From JBDTGE01 sp050742975 (GTDB taxonomy: Bacteria > Actinomycetota > Actinomycetes > Mycobacteriales > Jatrophihabitantaceae), in contig JBOGDQ010000010.1 in NCBI GenBank assembly GCA_050742975.1, positions 1 to 23,011 of the forward strand: a stretch of DNA of 23,011 nt, in the 5' to 3' direction. Shown here in pieces: positions 12,490 through 19,606 of the stretch. The notes beneath the pieces are model-generated. The model was given only the letters and a program-made list of their open reading frames with translations. It was not told the origin of the DNA and ran no database searches. Within the stretch, counting starts at the first letter, position 1. Each line of letters opens with the position of its first letter. The position numbers and the translations under genes were made by a program.

Positions 12490-14244
12490 ATGGCCCAGCC
12501 CGCGTACGTGCAGACCAGCTTGGACGAGCTGGACGAGCCGCTGCGCCTGACGACGTTCACCGTCGTCGACCTCGAGACCACCGGCGGCTCGGCAACCGCG
12601 GACGCGATCACCGAGATCGGTGCGGTGCGGGTGTGCGGCGGCCAGGTACAGGGTGAGTTCCAGACGCTCGTCGATCCGGGCGTGCCGATCACACCGTTCG
12701 TCAGCGTCCTGACGGGCATCACCGACTCGATGGTGTGCGGCTCCCCGCCGATCGGCTCGGTGCTGGCCGCGTTCCTCGAGTTCGCGCGGGGCAGCGTCCT
12801 GGTCGCGCACAACGCCCCGTTCGACGTCGGGTTCCTGCGCGCCGCCAGCGACACGCACAGCCTGCCCTGGCCCGGCTTCGCGGTCGTCGACACCGCGGTC
12901 CTCGCCCGCCGCGTCCTCACCCGCGACGAGGTGCCCAACTGCAAGCTCTCGACGCTCGCCGCCTACTTCACCGCCGACACGACGCCGAACCACCGCGCGC
13001 TCGCCGATGCCCGGGCGACGGTCGACGTGCTGCACGCCCTGATCGGACGGCTGGGCACGCTGGGCGTGCAGTCGCTGCCCGAGCTGCGCGCGTTCAGCGC
13101 CCAGGTCTCCCCGGCGCAGCGGCGCAAGCGGCACCTCGCCGACGGACTGCCGGCCGCCCCCGGCGTCTACATCTTCCGCGACGCGCAGGGCACCCCGCTG
13201 TACGTCGGCACCAGCCGCAACCTGCGCACTCGCGTACGCCAGTACTTCGTCGCCAGCCAGACCCGCAGCCGGATGGGCGAGATGGTCGGGCTGGCCGAGC
13301 GGGTCGACCCGATCGTCTGCGCGCACGCGCTCGAGGCGCAGGTGCGCGAGCTGCGACTGATCGCGGCGCACAAGCCGCGGTACAACCGGCGCTCGAAGTA
13401 CCCCGAGCGCTCGATGTGGCTCAAGCTCACCGACGAGCCGTTCCCCCGGTTGTCCATCGTGCGGGCCCAGGGTGACCCGCATGCGCGATACCTGGGCCCG
13501 CTGCGCTCGCAACGGCAGGCCGAGACGGTGCGCGACGCGATCCACGACGCGGTGCCGCTGCGCCAGTGCACCGACCGGCTCAGCCTGCGCCGGGCCGTCC
13601 GGGCCGCGTGCGCGCTCGCCGGCATCGGCCGGTGCGCGGCACCGTGCGAGGGCGGCACCTCGCCGGACGAGTACCGCTCGCTCGTCGAGCTCATCGCGTC
13701 GGCGTGGCTGGGTGACGTCCGCCCGCTGATCGCGCCGCTGGAACGCAAGCTGGCCCGGCTCTCTCTCGCGCAGCGGTACGAGCAGGCCGGCGTGGTGCGC
13801 GATCGCATCGCCACCGTGGTCCGCGCGTGTGCCCGGATGCAGCGGGTGCACGCCGTGGGCGACATCGACGAGCTGGTCGCGGCCCGACCCGACGAGCGCG
13901 GCGGCTGGGAGATCTCGGTGATCCGCCACGGACGGCTCGCCGCGGCCGGCGTGGCACCGCGCGGGACCCCGCCCTGGGCCGTCATCGAGGCGCTGCTGGC
14001 GACGGCCGATGTCGTCGACGCCGACCGTGCGGTGCTGACCGAGGAGACCGAGTGCGTGCTGCGCTGGCTCGAGGAACCCGGGACGCGGCTGGTGCACGCC
14101 TCGCAGCCGTGGTCGATGCCCGCGCACGGCGCCGGAAGCCTGGTCTCGTGGCTGGCCACCGATGCGGCTCGGCGCGCCGCGACACCCTTCGCCGACCGTC
14201 GCCCGCTCCGGCTGGTTGCCCGGCCCGCGCGAGCCTCGGCCTGA
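12490..14244 (+). CDS. DEDDh exonuclease fused to a UvrC-like GIY-YIG nuclease region (Rv2191 type)
   Basis: A 584-residue two-nuclease protein. Residues ~20-185 form a DnaQ/epsilon-type 3'-5' exonuclease: VVDLETTG (Asp27, Glu29), HNAPFD (Asp112) and HRALADA (His168, Asp173), so all DEDDh residues are present. From ~219 a UvrC-like part begins with a GIY-YIG domain (PGVYIF, then PLYVGTSRNLRTRVRQYF), continues through UvrC homology and an AQRYEQAGVVRDRI segment resembling a UVR motif, and ends without an obvious UvrC C-terminal RNase H/HhH region. The family is widespread in actinobacteria. A repair function is likely, but the substrate is unsettled. ATG 12490 follows TAGCGT by 7 nt. It is divergent from the NYN gene with only 69 bp between starts. 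Confidence 0.9.
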   Translation: MAQPAYVQTSLDELDEPLRLTTFTVVDLETTGGSATADAITEIGAVRVCGGQVQGEFQTLVDPGVPITPFVSVLTGITDSMVCGSPPIGSVLAAFLEFARGSVLVAHNAPFDVGFLRAASDTHSLPWPGFAVVDTAVLARRVLTRDEVPNCKLSTLAAYFTADTTPNHRALADARATVDVLHALIGRLGTLGVQSLPELRAFSAQVSPAQRRKRHLADGLPAAPGVYIFRDAQGTPLYVGTSRNLRTRVRQYFVASQTRSRMGEMVGLAERVDPIVCAHALEAQVRELRLIAAHKPRYNRRSKYPERSMWLKLTDEPFPRLSIVRAQGDPHARYLGPLRSQRQAETVRDAIHDAVPLRQCTDRLSLRRAVRAACALAGIGRCAAPCEGGTSPDEYRSLVELIASAWLGDVRPLIAPLERKLARLSLAQRYEQAGVVRDRIATVVRACARMQRVHAVGDIDELVAARPDERGGWEISVIRHGRLAAAGVAPRGTPPWAVIEALLATADVVDADRAVLTEETECVLRWLEEPGTRLVHASQPWSMPAHGAGSLVSWLATDAARRAATPFADRRPLRLVARPARASA

Positions 14245-14283
14245 CCGCCGGCCGCGCGTCCCCGCAGGTGTGCTTGTCGAGCG

Positions 14284-14823
14284 TCAGCTGGTGGCGCGGC
14301 TGTCGAATCGGCTCCGCCGCTCCGGCATCTCCGGGTCGCGCCGGGTCGACATCACCGGCGCCTCGATGATCTCCTCCGCCGCTGCGTCGTCGAGCGGACG
14401 GACGCCCGCGGCGAGCTTGGTCAAAGTGGTGGCCGAGACCACGTCGAACACGTACTCGTGCAGTGCGACCTGGTACACCCGCTCGGCCCGGCGTGCGACG
14501 CGCAACCCCTCCGTCGTCAGCGCCGCGAACACGACCCGCCGGTCACCGACCGAGGCGCGGCGGTCGATCAGCCCCTCCCGGCCCATCCGATCCGCGAGCT
14601 TGGTGAACCCGCCCGAGGTCATCGACAGCTCGCGCGCCAGCCGGCTCATGGGCAGCCGGTGCTCGCGGTGGGTGAGCAACTCGTGCAGCACTGCGAACCA
14701 CGCGCTCGGCACCCCGATGGCCTCGACCCGCTCGAGCACGAGCCGCTGCGTCCGCTCCACGGCGCGGGCGACCAGCTCCCACTGGGCAAGCTTGACCTGC
14801 TCTGCGTCGGGCACGTGGGTCAC
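14284..14823 (-). CDS. MarR-family transcriptional regulator
   Basis: A 179-residue winged-helix protein. Helices precede the HTH (LPMSRLARELSMTSGGFTKLADRMGREGLIDR), followed by the wing VGDRRVVFAALTTEGLRVA, the classic MarR DR-x-wing pattern, then C-terminal dimerisation helices. The last ~30 residues (RRDPEMPERRSRFDSRATS) are likely disordered. MarR proteins usually repress neighbouring or own genes and respond to small aromatic or oxidising ligands; the ligand here is unknown. The GTG start at 14823 lies 7 nt after TACGCT. A tandem cacgtgggt repeat (14812-14829) covers the start and could be an operator or chance. It is divergent from the Lrp-type gene and convergent with the exonuclease gene (39-nt gap). 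Confidence 0.88.
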   Translation of the reverse strand: MTHVPDAEQVKLAQWELVARAVERTQRLVLERVEAIGVPSAWFAVLHELLTHREHRLPMSRLARELSMTSGGFTKLADRMGREGLIDRRASVGDRRVVFAALTTEGLRVARRAERVYQVALHEYVFDVVSATTLTKLAAGVRPLDDAAAEEIIEAPVMSTRRDPEMPERRSRFDSRATS

Positions 14824-14830
14824 GTGGGTC

Positions 14831-14836
14831 AGCGTA
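14831..14836 (-). promoter_or_regulatory. Candidate -10 box (TACGCT) of the MarR gene
   Basis: TANNNT hexamer ending 7 nt before GTG 14823; leaderless layout. No Shine-Dalgarno is seen. Confidence 0.5.
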
Positions 14837-14926
14837 GCCGCGCGAGCACCGTGTTTCCGGCTGATCCAACCGGCGTGGCTGACCGATTTCCACGTCGGAA
14901 CCGGCGGGTCGAATCGGGGCCGGTCC

Positions 14927-14932
14927 TACGAT
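14927..14932 (+). promoter_or_regulatory. Candidate -10 box (TACGAT) of the Lrp/AsnC-type gene
   Basis: TANNNT hexamer ending 7 nt before GTG 14940. It overlaps an ATG at 14931, which argues that translation starts at 14940 rather than 14931. Confidence 0.55.
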
Positions 14933-14939
14933 GACGGGC

Positions 14940-15218
14940 GTGCTCACCGCCATCGTCATGGTTTCCGTCGAAGCCGACAAGATTCCCGAGGTCGCCGAGC
15001 AGATCGCAGGCCTCGACGGGGTCAGCGAGGTCTACTCCGTGGCCGGTGACGCCGACCTGATCGCGATCGTCCGGGTCCGCGAGTTCGACCAGATCGCCGA
15101 GACGATCGCCGGCCGGCTCTCGAAGGTCGCGGGCGTGCTGCACACCGACACGCACATCGCGTTCCGCGCCTACTCCCGCCACGACCTGGACGCGACGTTC
15201 GACATCGGGATGCGGTGA
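14940..15218 (+). CDS. Stand-alone Lrp/AsnC ligand-binding (RAM) domain protein
   Basis: A 92-residue protein consisting only of the RAM/AsnC effector-binding fold (beta-alpha-beta repeat): LTAIVMVSVEADKIPEVAEQIA, LDGVSEVYSVAGDADLIAIVRVRE, then HTDTHIAFRAYSRHDLDA. The DNA-binding HTH of full-length Lrp is absent. Such short proteins oligomerise and may bind amino acids or modulate Lrp-type regulators. GTG 14940 is preferred over ATG 14931: it gives the family's usual short N-terminus, and the upstream ATG lies in a likely -10 box. It is divergent from the MarR gene and convergent with ctaG (10-nt gap). A Lrp/AsnC-type gene occupies a similar place in Streptomyces. Confidence 0.88.
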   Translation: MLTAIVMVSVEADKIPEVAEQIAGLDGVSEVYSVAGDADLIAIVRVREFDQIAETIAGRLSKVAGVLHTDTHIAFRAYSRHDLDATFDIGMR

Positions 15219-15228
15219 GGGCGATCGA

Positions 15229-16380
15229 TCAGCCGCGACGCTCCAGGTCGGCCAGCCACTTGTTGTAGGAGTCGCGCGCACCGTCGTCGTCGTCGAACGT
15301 CTCGGGCTGCGCGGAGTCGGTGCCGGTGTGCTCGGAGAACGCCGCGCGACGCGCCTGCTCCAGCCAGCCCGTCTCGTCGGCGTGCGCGGTCTCCACCCGG
15401 CGCAGCCAGCCGAGCACGAGCACGATCATGATCATGGCCATGATCGCGTCGCCGCCGAACCACATGATCGCGCCGCCGGTGCGGGTGTCGGACAGCATGT
15501 CGACGTGCACGTCGGGCGAAGGGATCATCGCGACGTGATGCGTGCCCTGCATGAGCACGATCCCGGTGAACGTGTCCACGGCCATCGCGACCGCGAGCAG
15601 CAGCCAGCGGGCCGGTGACGCGATCCGCCAGCGGATCGGCTCGTCGCCGACCACGAGCACGAAGAACTGGACACCGACCAGCAGGTACACGACGTGCTCG
15701 ATCTGGCCGGCCCAGGTGTTGCGCATGATCGTGTCCATCAGCCCGGTGAGATGGCTGGCCACGATCACGATCGTGTAGGACGCCAGCGCGATCGGCGGCG
15801 CCGTCAGCACCGACACCACCCGCCCCTTCGCGATCCGCTCCAGGCGCGCGCGGCGAGCGGGCGGGCTCGCCATCATCGCGAGGCGAAGCGGCCGCCCCGC
15901 GACCAGTAGCGCGGGGGCGAGCATGACGAGCGCGAGGTGACCGGCCATGTGCGCGGTGAACAGCACCTGGTCGTACACCGCGATGCTGCCGTTGGTGGCG
16001 TACACGCACACGAGCAGCCCGGCGAGGAACATCAGCGCGCGCGCCACCGGCCACCACTGCCCCGGCGACCGGACCGGCACCAGCGCGACCGCTGTCAGGT
16101 ACCAGGCAGCGACGAGCACGACCACGGCGAGCGCGACCGCGTTGAGCTGCCACGAGGTCAGCAGGGCCTGTCCCAGCAGCCCGCCCGTCGGGTCGCCGCC
16201 CGCACGGGACAGGGCATCAGCGGTGCTGAGGCCGCCCGCGCCCATGTCGTGCATGCCGTGCGCGCCACCGGACGCCGACAGGTAGTGCGCCACGGCGACG
16301 CCCAGCACGACGAACGCGGCAACCGCAACGGCCCAGGTCGCGACGGCCAGGCGCGGCAGGCGGGACGGGCGCGCGGGCAT
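15229..16380 (-). CDS. ctaG: CtaG-like cytochrome c oxidase assembly factor (caa3_CtaG)
   Basis: A 383-residue multi-pass membrane protein. TM1 lies at about residues 10-31, followed by an external loop with the copper-ligand-like motif HGMHDMG (41-47), and then about seven further hydrophobic segments. The signature region YDQVLFTAHMAGHLALVMLAPALLVAGRPL and the later helix with GTHHVAMI contain the conserved His/Met residues of the CtaG family. The C-terminal ~50 residues are charged and cytoplasmic. The family is required for copper insertion or assembly of caa3/aa3 oxidases. It lies among oxidase and bc1 genes but on the opposite strand from ctaE-qcrCAB. The ATG at 16380 has GGAGG directly before it, too close to act as a good Shine-Dalgarno. 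Confidence 0.9.
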   Translation of the reverse strand: MPARPSRLPRLAVATWAVAVAAFVVLGVAVAHYLSASGGAHGMHDMGAGGLSTADALSRAGGDPTGGLLGQALLTSWQLNAVALAVVVLVAAWYLTAVALVPVRSPGQWWPVARALMFLAGLLVCVYATNGSIAVYDQVLFTAHMAGHLALVMLAPALLVAGRPLRLAMMASPPARRARLERIAKGRVVSVLTAPPIALASYTIVIVASHLTGLMDTIMRNTWAGQIEHVVYLLVGVQFFVLVVGDEPIRWRIASPARWLLLAVAMAVDTFTGIVLMQGTHHVAMIPSPDVHVDMLSDTRTGGAIMWFGGDAIMAMIMIVLVLGWLRRVETAHADETGWLEQARRAAFSEHTGTDSAQPETFDDDDGARDSYNKWLADLERRG

Positions 16381-16402
16381 GCCTCCAGTGTCCCACTGGT
16401 GC

Positions 16403-17461
16403 TCAGGCGCGGGCGGCCTGGCTGGCCACGATCCAGCGGTCGAGCAGGTCTGCGGCCGCGCCGGTGTCGACCGCGTCCGCCGCGGCGCGCAGTCCGGCCG
16501 CGACCGCGTCGTGCAGGCTGCCCGCGGACATCCCGTCGTGGGCGGCTATCGCGGCAGCGGCATTGAGCAGCACGGCGTCGCGGATTCCCGCCGCGCCCCC
16601 GCCGAGCACCTCGCGCACGACCGCCGCGTTGTGCACCCGGTCACCACCACGCAGCTCCTCGGGCAGCACGGCCGCGATGCCGAACTCGGCCGGATCGAGG
16701 GACGTCCTGGTCACCGTCCCGCCGGTCGCGACCCACACGCTGGACGTCGTCGTGGTCGTCAGCTCGTCCAGGCCGTCGTCGCCCCGGAAGACCAGCGCGC
16801 TGTCGCCGCGATCGGCCAGCACGGCGGCCATGACCGGCGCCATCGCGGTGTCCGCACAGCCGATCGCGGCGGCAGTCACCCGCGCCGGGTTGGTCAGCGG
16901 GCCGAGGAAGTTGAACACCGTCGGGATGCCCAGCTCGGCGCGCGGGCCGCCGGAGTGCCGCATGCCGGCGTGGAACACCGGGGCGAAGCAGAAGCCGATG
17001 CCGACCTCGCGGACGGTCGCCGCCACGCCCTCGCCGGGCAGGTCGATCGCGACGCCCAGCTCCTCCAGCACGTCGGCGGTGCCACACGAGGACGACGCCG
17101 CGCGGTTGCCGTGCTTGATGACCCGGCGGCCGGTTCCCGCAACGACCAGCGCCGCCATCGTCGAGATGTTGACGGTGTGCGCGCGATCGGCTCCGGTGCC
17201 GACGACGTCGACGGCGGGGCCCGGCTCGACGCCGACCGGTGCGGCGCGGTCGAGCATGGTGCGGACCAGGCCGGCGATCTCGTCCGGCGTCTCGCCCTTG
17301 GCGCGCAGCAGGACGGCGAACGCGGCCAGCTGGGCCGGGGTGGCCGCGCCGGCCATGATCTCGTCCATCGCCCACGCCGTGTCCTGCGCCGTCAGCGGGT
17401 GGCCGCGGGTGAGCGTGGTCAGCAGCGCCGGCCAGGTGCGGGCCGGCCGCTCGGGCGTCAT
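16403..17461 (-). CDS. trpD: Anthranilate phosphoribosyltransferase
   Basis: A 352-residue cytoplasmic enzyme that joins anthranilate and PRPP to form N-(5'-phosphoribosyl)anthranilate, the second step of tryptophan synthesis. VDVVGTGADRAHTVNIST (residues 84-101) is the PRPP-diphosphate loop, with Ala in place of the second Gly of the usual GTGGD. VIKHGNRAASSSCGTADVLEELG (114-136) is the anthranilate/PRPP site. The GPLTNPA motif lies further on. No other trp genes are nearby, as in M. tuberculosis, where trpD (Rv2192c) sits beside ctaE. The ATG at 17461 lies 4 nt after the stop of the receiver-like gene, so the two are probably co-transcribed. Confidence 0.94.
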   Translation of the reverse strand: MTPERPARTWPALLTTLTRGHPLTAQDTAWAMDEIMAGAATPAQLAAFAVLLRAKGETPDEIAGLVRTMLDRAAPVGVEPGPAVDVVGTGADRAHTVNISTMAALVVAGTGRRVIKHGNRAASSSCGTADVLEELGVAIDLPGEGVAATVREVGIGFCFAPVFHAGMRHSGGPRAELGIPTVFNFLGPLTNPARVTAAAIGCADTAMAPVMAAVLADRGDSALVFRGDDGLDELTTTTTSSVWVATGGTVTRTSLDPAEFGIAAVLPEELRGGDRVHNAAVVREVLGGGAAGIRDAVLLNAAAAIAAHDGMSAGSLHDAVAAGLRAAADAVDTGAAADLLDRWIVASQAARA

Positions 17462-17465
17462 CGCA

Positions 17466-17885
17466 CTACCGGACGACGGGGATGCCGCGGGCCCGGCTGC
17501 GCAGCTGCTCGGCGACGGCGGCGGCCGCCTCGATCGGGTCCAGGGGCGTGTTGATGACCGCGTCCGCGAGCGACCAGGCAGCCAGCCAGCCGTCCTGCTT
17601 GCGGGCGATGAGCACGACGATCGGCGGGCAGTCGTCGATCTCGTACTTGAACTGCCGCGCCAGGCCCATCCCGCCAACCGGCTGGGCCTCGCCGTCGAGG
17701 ATCACCACATCCAGGCCGCCCTCGTCCAGCTGAGCGACGACCTGGGCCATCGTGGCGCACTCGACCCAGTCGATCCGGCCGGTGTCCGGTGCCGGGCGGC
17801 GGCCCACGGCGGTGCGGACCTGGGCCCGCACGTCCGCGGAGTTGCTGTAGACGAGGACCGTGACGTGCGCACCCTGATCGGACAT
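17466..17885 (-). CDS. Receiver-like protein without output domain, atypical active site
   Basis: A 139-residue single-domain protein with the alternating strand-helix pattern of a response-regulator receiver. The second acidic strand reads LDVVILDGEAQPVGG, putting Asp64 at the phospho-acceptor position. The first strand ends VTVLVYSNSADVR, lacking the usual acidic pair, and the position of the conserved Lys-Pro after strand 5 reads NTPLDP. The activation machinery is therefore incomplete, and phosphorylation by the normal route is doubtful. There is no DNA-binding domain. ATG 17885 lies 6 nt after TACGAT. It is 4 nt upstream of trpD; I recall proteins of this kind near trpD in other actinobacteria. 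Function unknown. Confidence 0.78.
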   Translation of the reverse strand: MSDQGAHVTVLVYSNSADVRAQVRTAVGRRPAPDTGRIDWVECATMAQVVAQLDEGGLDVVILDGEAQPVGGMGLARQFKYEIDDCPPIVVLIARKQDGWLAAWSLADAVINTPLDPIEAAAAVAEQLRSRARGIPVVR

Positions 17886-17891
17886 GCGCAG

Positions 17892-17897
17892 ATCGTA
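17892..17897 (-). promoter_or_regulatory. Candidate -10 box (TACGAT) of the receiver-like/trpD operon
   Basis: TANNNT hexamer ending 6 nt before ATG 17885; implies a leaderless mRNA for the receiver-like gene and trpD. Confidence 0.5.
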
Positions 17898-17929
17898 TCG
17901 ACGCCTCCTGGCCGCGTTCCGCGCGGCCG

Positions 17930-17989
17930 GATCCGTGGCCCGATCCACGGTCGGATCCGTGCCCCGATCCACGGCCCGATCCGTGGCCG
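17930..17989. repeat. Five-copy ~12-bp tandem repeat (GATCCGTGGCCC / GATCCACGGCCC)
   Basis: GATCC begins at 17930, 17942, 17954, 17966 and 17979. Units alternate between GATCCGTG and GATCCACG, so neighbouring CCGTGG and CCACGG blocks are also inverted repeats able to form hairpins. The array lies in the gene-free divergent region between the receiver-like gene and ctaE. Confidence 0.8.
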
Positions 17990-18044
17990 GAACACGGGTG
18001 CAACACGACCCCCACCCCGGAGAGATTGCGAGCGTCCGGCAGGA

Positions 18045-18050
18045 CATAAT
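18045..18050 (+). promoter_or_regulatory. Candidate -10 box (CATAAT) of ctaE-qcrCAB
   Basis: CATAAT matches TATAAT at five of six positions and ends 6 nt before GTG 18057, which fits a leaderless start. No good -35 is found at 16-18 nt. An AGGA at 18041-18044 could instead serve as a distant Shine-Dalgarno if transcription begins upstream. Confidence 0.4.
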
Positions 18051-18056
18051 GCGTGG

Positions 18057-18695
18057 GTGACCTCGACTGCCACGACGACCTTCGACTCGAGCCAGGTGCA
18101 CTCGCTGACGCGGCCCAACATCGTCAGCGTCGGCACGATCGTCTGGCTGTCCAGCGAGCTCATGTTCTTCGCCGGCCTGTTCGCCATGTACTTCACCATG
18201 CGCGCGGTGCACATGCCCGACTGGCCTATGCACCTGCCCAACGACGGCGGGATCGACGCCGGGCACGCGATCGTCCCGAAGGTGGCGTACGCGACGCCGT
18301 TCACGATCATCCTGGTGGCCTCCAGCTTCACCTGCCAGTGGGGCGTTTTCGCGGCGGAGAAGGGTGACGTCTTCAAGCTGCGCCGCTGGTTCACGATCAC
18401 CTTCTTCATGGGCCTGATCTTCGTGCTGGGCCAGCTCAACGAGTTCCGCATGGAGGTCGGCGAGGGCAACACGATCTCGCGCACCGGCTACGGCTCGGTG
18501 TTCTACCTGACCGAGGGCTTCCACGCCCTGCACGTCATGGGCGGCCTGGTCGCGTTCGTCCTGTTCCTGATCAGAACCACGCTGAGCAAGTTCACCCCGG
18601 CCCAGGCGACGGCGGCGATCGTGGTCTCGTACTACTGGCACTTCGTCGACGTGGTCTGGATCGGCCTGTTCGCCACCATCTACCTGATTCAATGA
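18057..18695 (+). CDS. ctaE: Cytochrome c oxidase subunit III (aa3 type)
   Basis: A 212-residue membrane protein with five transmembrane helices, the short actinobacterial form of subunit III. Visible segments include SVGTIVWLSSELMFFAGLFAMYFTMR, the external MPDWPMHLPNDGG loop, TPFTIILVASSFTCQWGVFAAE, the TEGFHALHVMGGLVAFVLFLI helix and the C-terminal SYYWHFVDVVWIGLFATIYLIQ, which contains the WHFVDVVW signature of the family. Subunit III carries no redox centre and stabilises the oxidase. GTG 18057 gives the usual N-terminus (TSTATTTF). First gene of the four-gene cluster with qcrCAB, whose products form the bcc-aa3 supercomplex. Its TGA overlaps the upstream candidate qcrC start as ATGA. 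Confidence 0.94.
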   Translation: MTSTATTTFDSSQVHSLTRPNIVSVGTIVWLSSELMFFAGLFAMYFTMRAVHMPDWPMHLPNDGGIDAGHAIVPKVAYATPFTIILVASSFTCQWGVFAAEKGDVFKLRRWFTITFFMGLIFVLGQLNEFRMEVGEGNTISRTGYGSVFYLTEGFHALHVMGGLVAFVLFLIRTTLSKFTPAQATAAIVVSYYWHFVDVVWIGLFATIYLIQ

Positions 18696-19606
18696 CCATC
18701 GGCCCTGACGGTGAAGGGACTTTCGTGACGGACGACTTCGACGACCCGGACGCCGTGGTCGAGCTCGGCTTCGAGCCGGCCGTGTCGGCCACGGGCGCCG
18801 ATCCGGTCAGCAAGGCGCGCCCCGCCACCCGGCGACGCGGCCGGCTGCGGCGGCGGCTGGCCACGGGTGCGGTCCTCGCGGCGGCGCTGGTCGGAATGGG
18901 CGGGGCGTACACGCTGTTCGCGGGTTCGTCCGGCGCGTCGGATACGAACAGCAGCGCCCAGGACATCACCGCAGGCCGCCAGCTGTTCGAGACCAGCTGC
19001 ATCACCTGTCACGGTGCGAACCTGCAGGGCGTGCACGACCGCGGTGTCTCCCTGATCGGGGTCGGCGGCGCGGCCGTCTACTTCCAGGTGAGCACCGGCC
19101 GGATGCCGGCCACCGGGCAGGGCGCGGAGCAGATCCGCAAGGACGCGAAGTTCACCGATGCGCAGACCCGCCAGCTCGCCGCCTACGTCCAGTCCGTGGG
19201 CGGCGGCCCGGCGATCCCGGCCGGTGCGGTTCGCGACGACGCCCAGGTCGCCCAGGGCGGCAACCTGTTCCGGCTGAACTGCGCGTCCTGTCACGGCACG
19301 ACGTTCAAGGGCGCGCCACTGTCCGCCGGAAAGTCGGCGCCCTCGCTCAACCAGTCGACCGACCTGCAGATCTACACCGCGATGGAGACCGGGCCGGAAA
19401 GCATGCCGGTCTTCAGCGACAACCAGATCACGCCCAGCGAGAAGCGGCAGATCGTCAGCTACATCCAGACCCTCAAGGCGTCCGACGACCCGGGCGGTCA
19501 CGGCATCGACCGCATCGGTCCGGTGTCCGAGGCCATCGTCATCTGGGTCGGCGGAATCGGCTTCCTGATGCTCATCATCCTGTGGATCGGAGCGAAGACA
19601 GAGTGA
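18692..19606 (+). CDS. qcrC: Diheme cytochrome c subunit of the cytochrome bcc complex
   Basis: Up to 304 residues. A basic stretch (RRRGRLRRRLATG) precedes the N-terminal membrane anchor (~58-77). Two c-type haem motifs follow, CITCH (103-107) and CASCH (197-201), each in its own cytochrome c domain, and a C-terminal anchor (IVIWVGGIGFLMLIILWIGA). This tandem diheme form is diagnostic of actinobacteria and hands electrons directly to the aa3 oxidase, so no soluble cytochrome c is needed. Two starts are possible: ATG 18692, overlapping ctaE as ATGA, or GTG 18725, with a strong GAAGGGA 5 nt upstream, giving a protein 11 residues shorter. I list the first; the second has the better ribosome site. 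The stop overlaps qcrA as GTGA. Confidence 0.93.
   Translation: MTIGPDGEGTFVTDDFDDPDAVVELGFEPAVSATGADPVSKARPATRRRGRLRRRLATGAVLAAALVGMGGAYTLFAGSSGASDTNSSAQDITAGRQLFETSCITCHGANLQGVHDRGVSLIGVGGAAVYFQVSTGRMPATGQGAEQIRKDAKFTDAQTRQLAAYVQSVGGGPAIPAGAVRDDAQVAQGGNLFRLNCASCHGTTFKGAPLSAGKSAPSLNQSTDLQIYTAMETGPESMPVFSDNQITPSEKRQIVSYIQTLKASDDPGGHGIDRIGPVSEAIVIWVGGIGFLMLIILWIGAKTE

Noticed and set aside
12421..14127. Very long minus-strand frame continuing upstream of the NYN gene
   Set aside because: It runs antisense to the well-supported exonuclease-UvrC gene; the composition is typical of a high-GC shadow frame (Arg/Gly/Asp-rich, no motifs).
15421..15460. GATCATG-type repeat/palindromes in the ctaG region
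   Set aside because: They encode the Met/Ile-rich transmembrane helix of CtaG and are explained by codon repetition.
17930..17989. Possible CRISPR array
   Set aside because: Units are only 12 bp with no unique spacers and no cas genes nearby; it is a simple tandem repeat.
16464..18056. Long plus-strand frame leading into ctaE
   Set aside because: It is antisense to trpD and the receiver-like gene and reads through the tandem repeat; only the part from GTG 18057 matches cytochrome oxidase subunit III.
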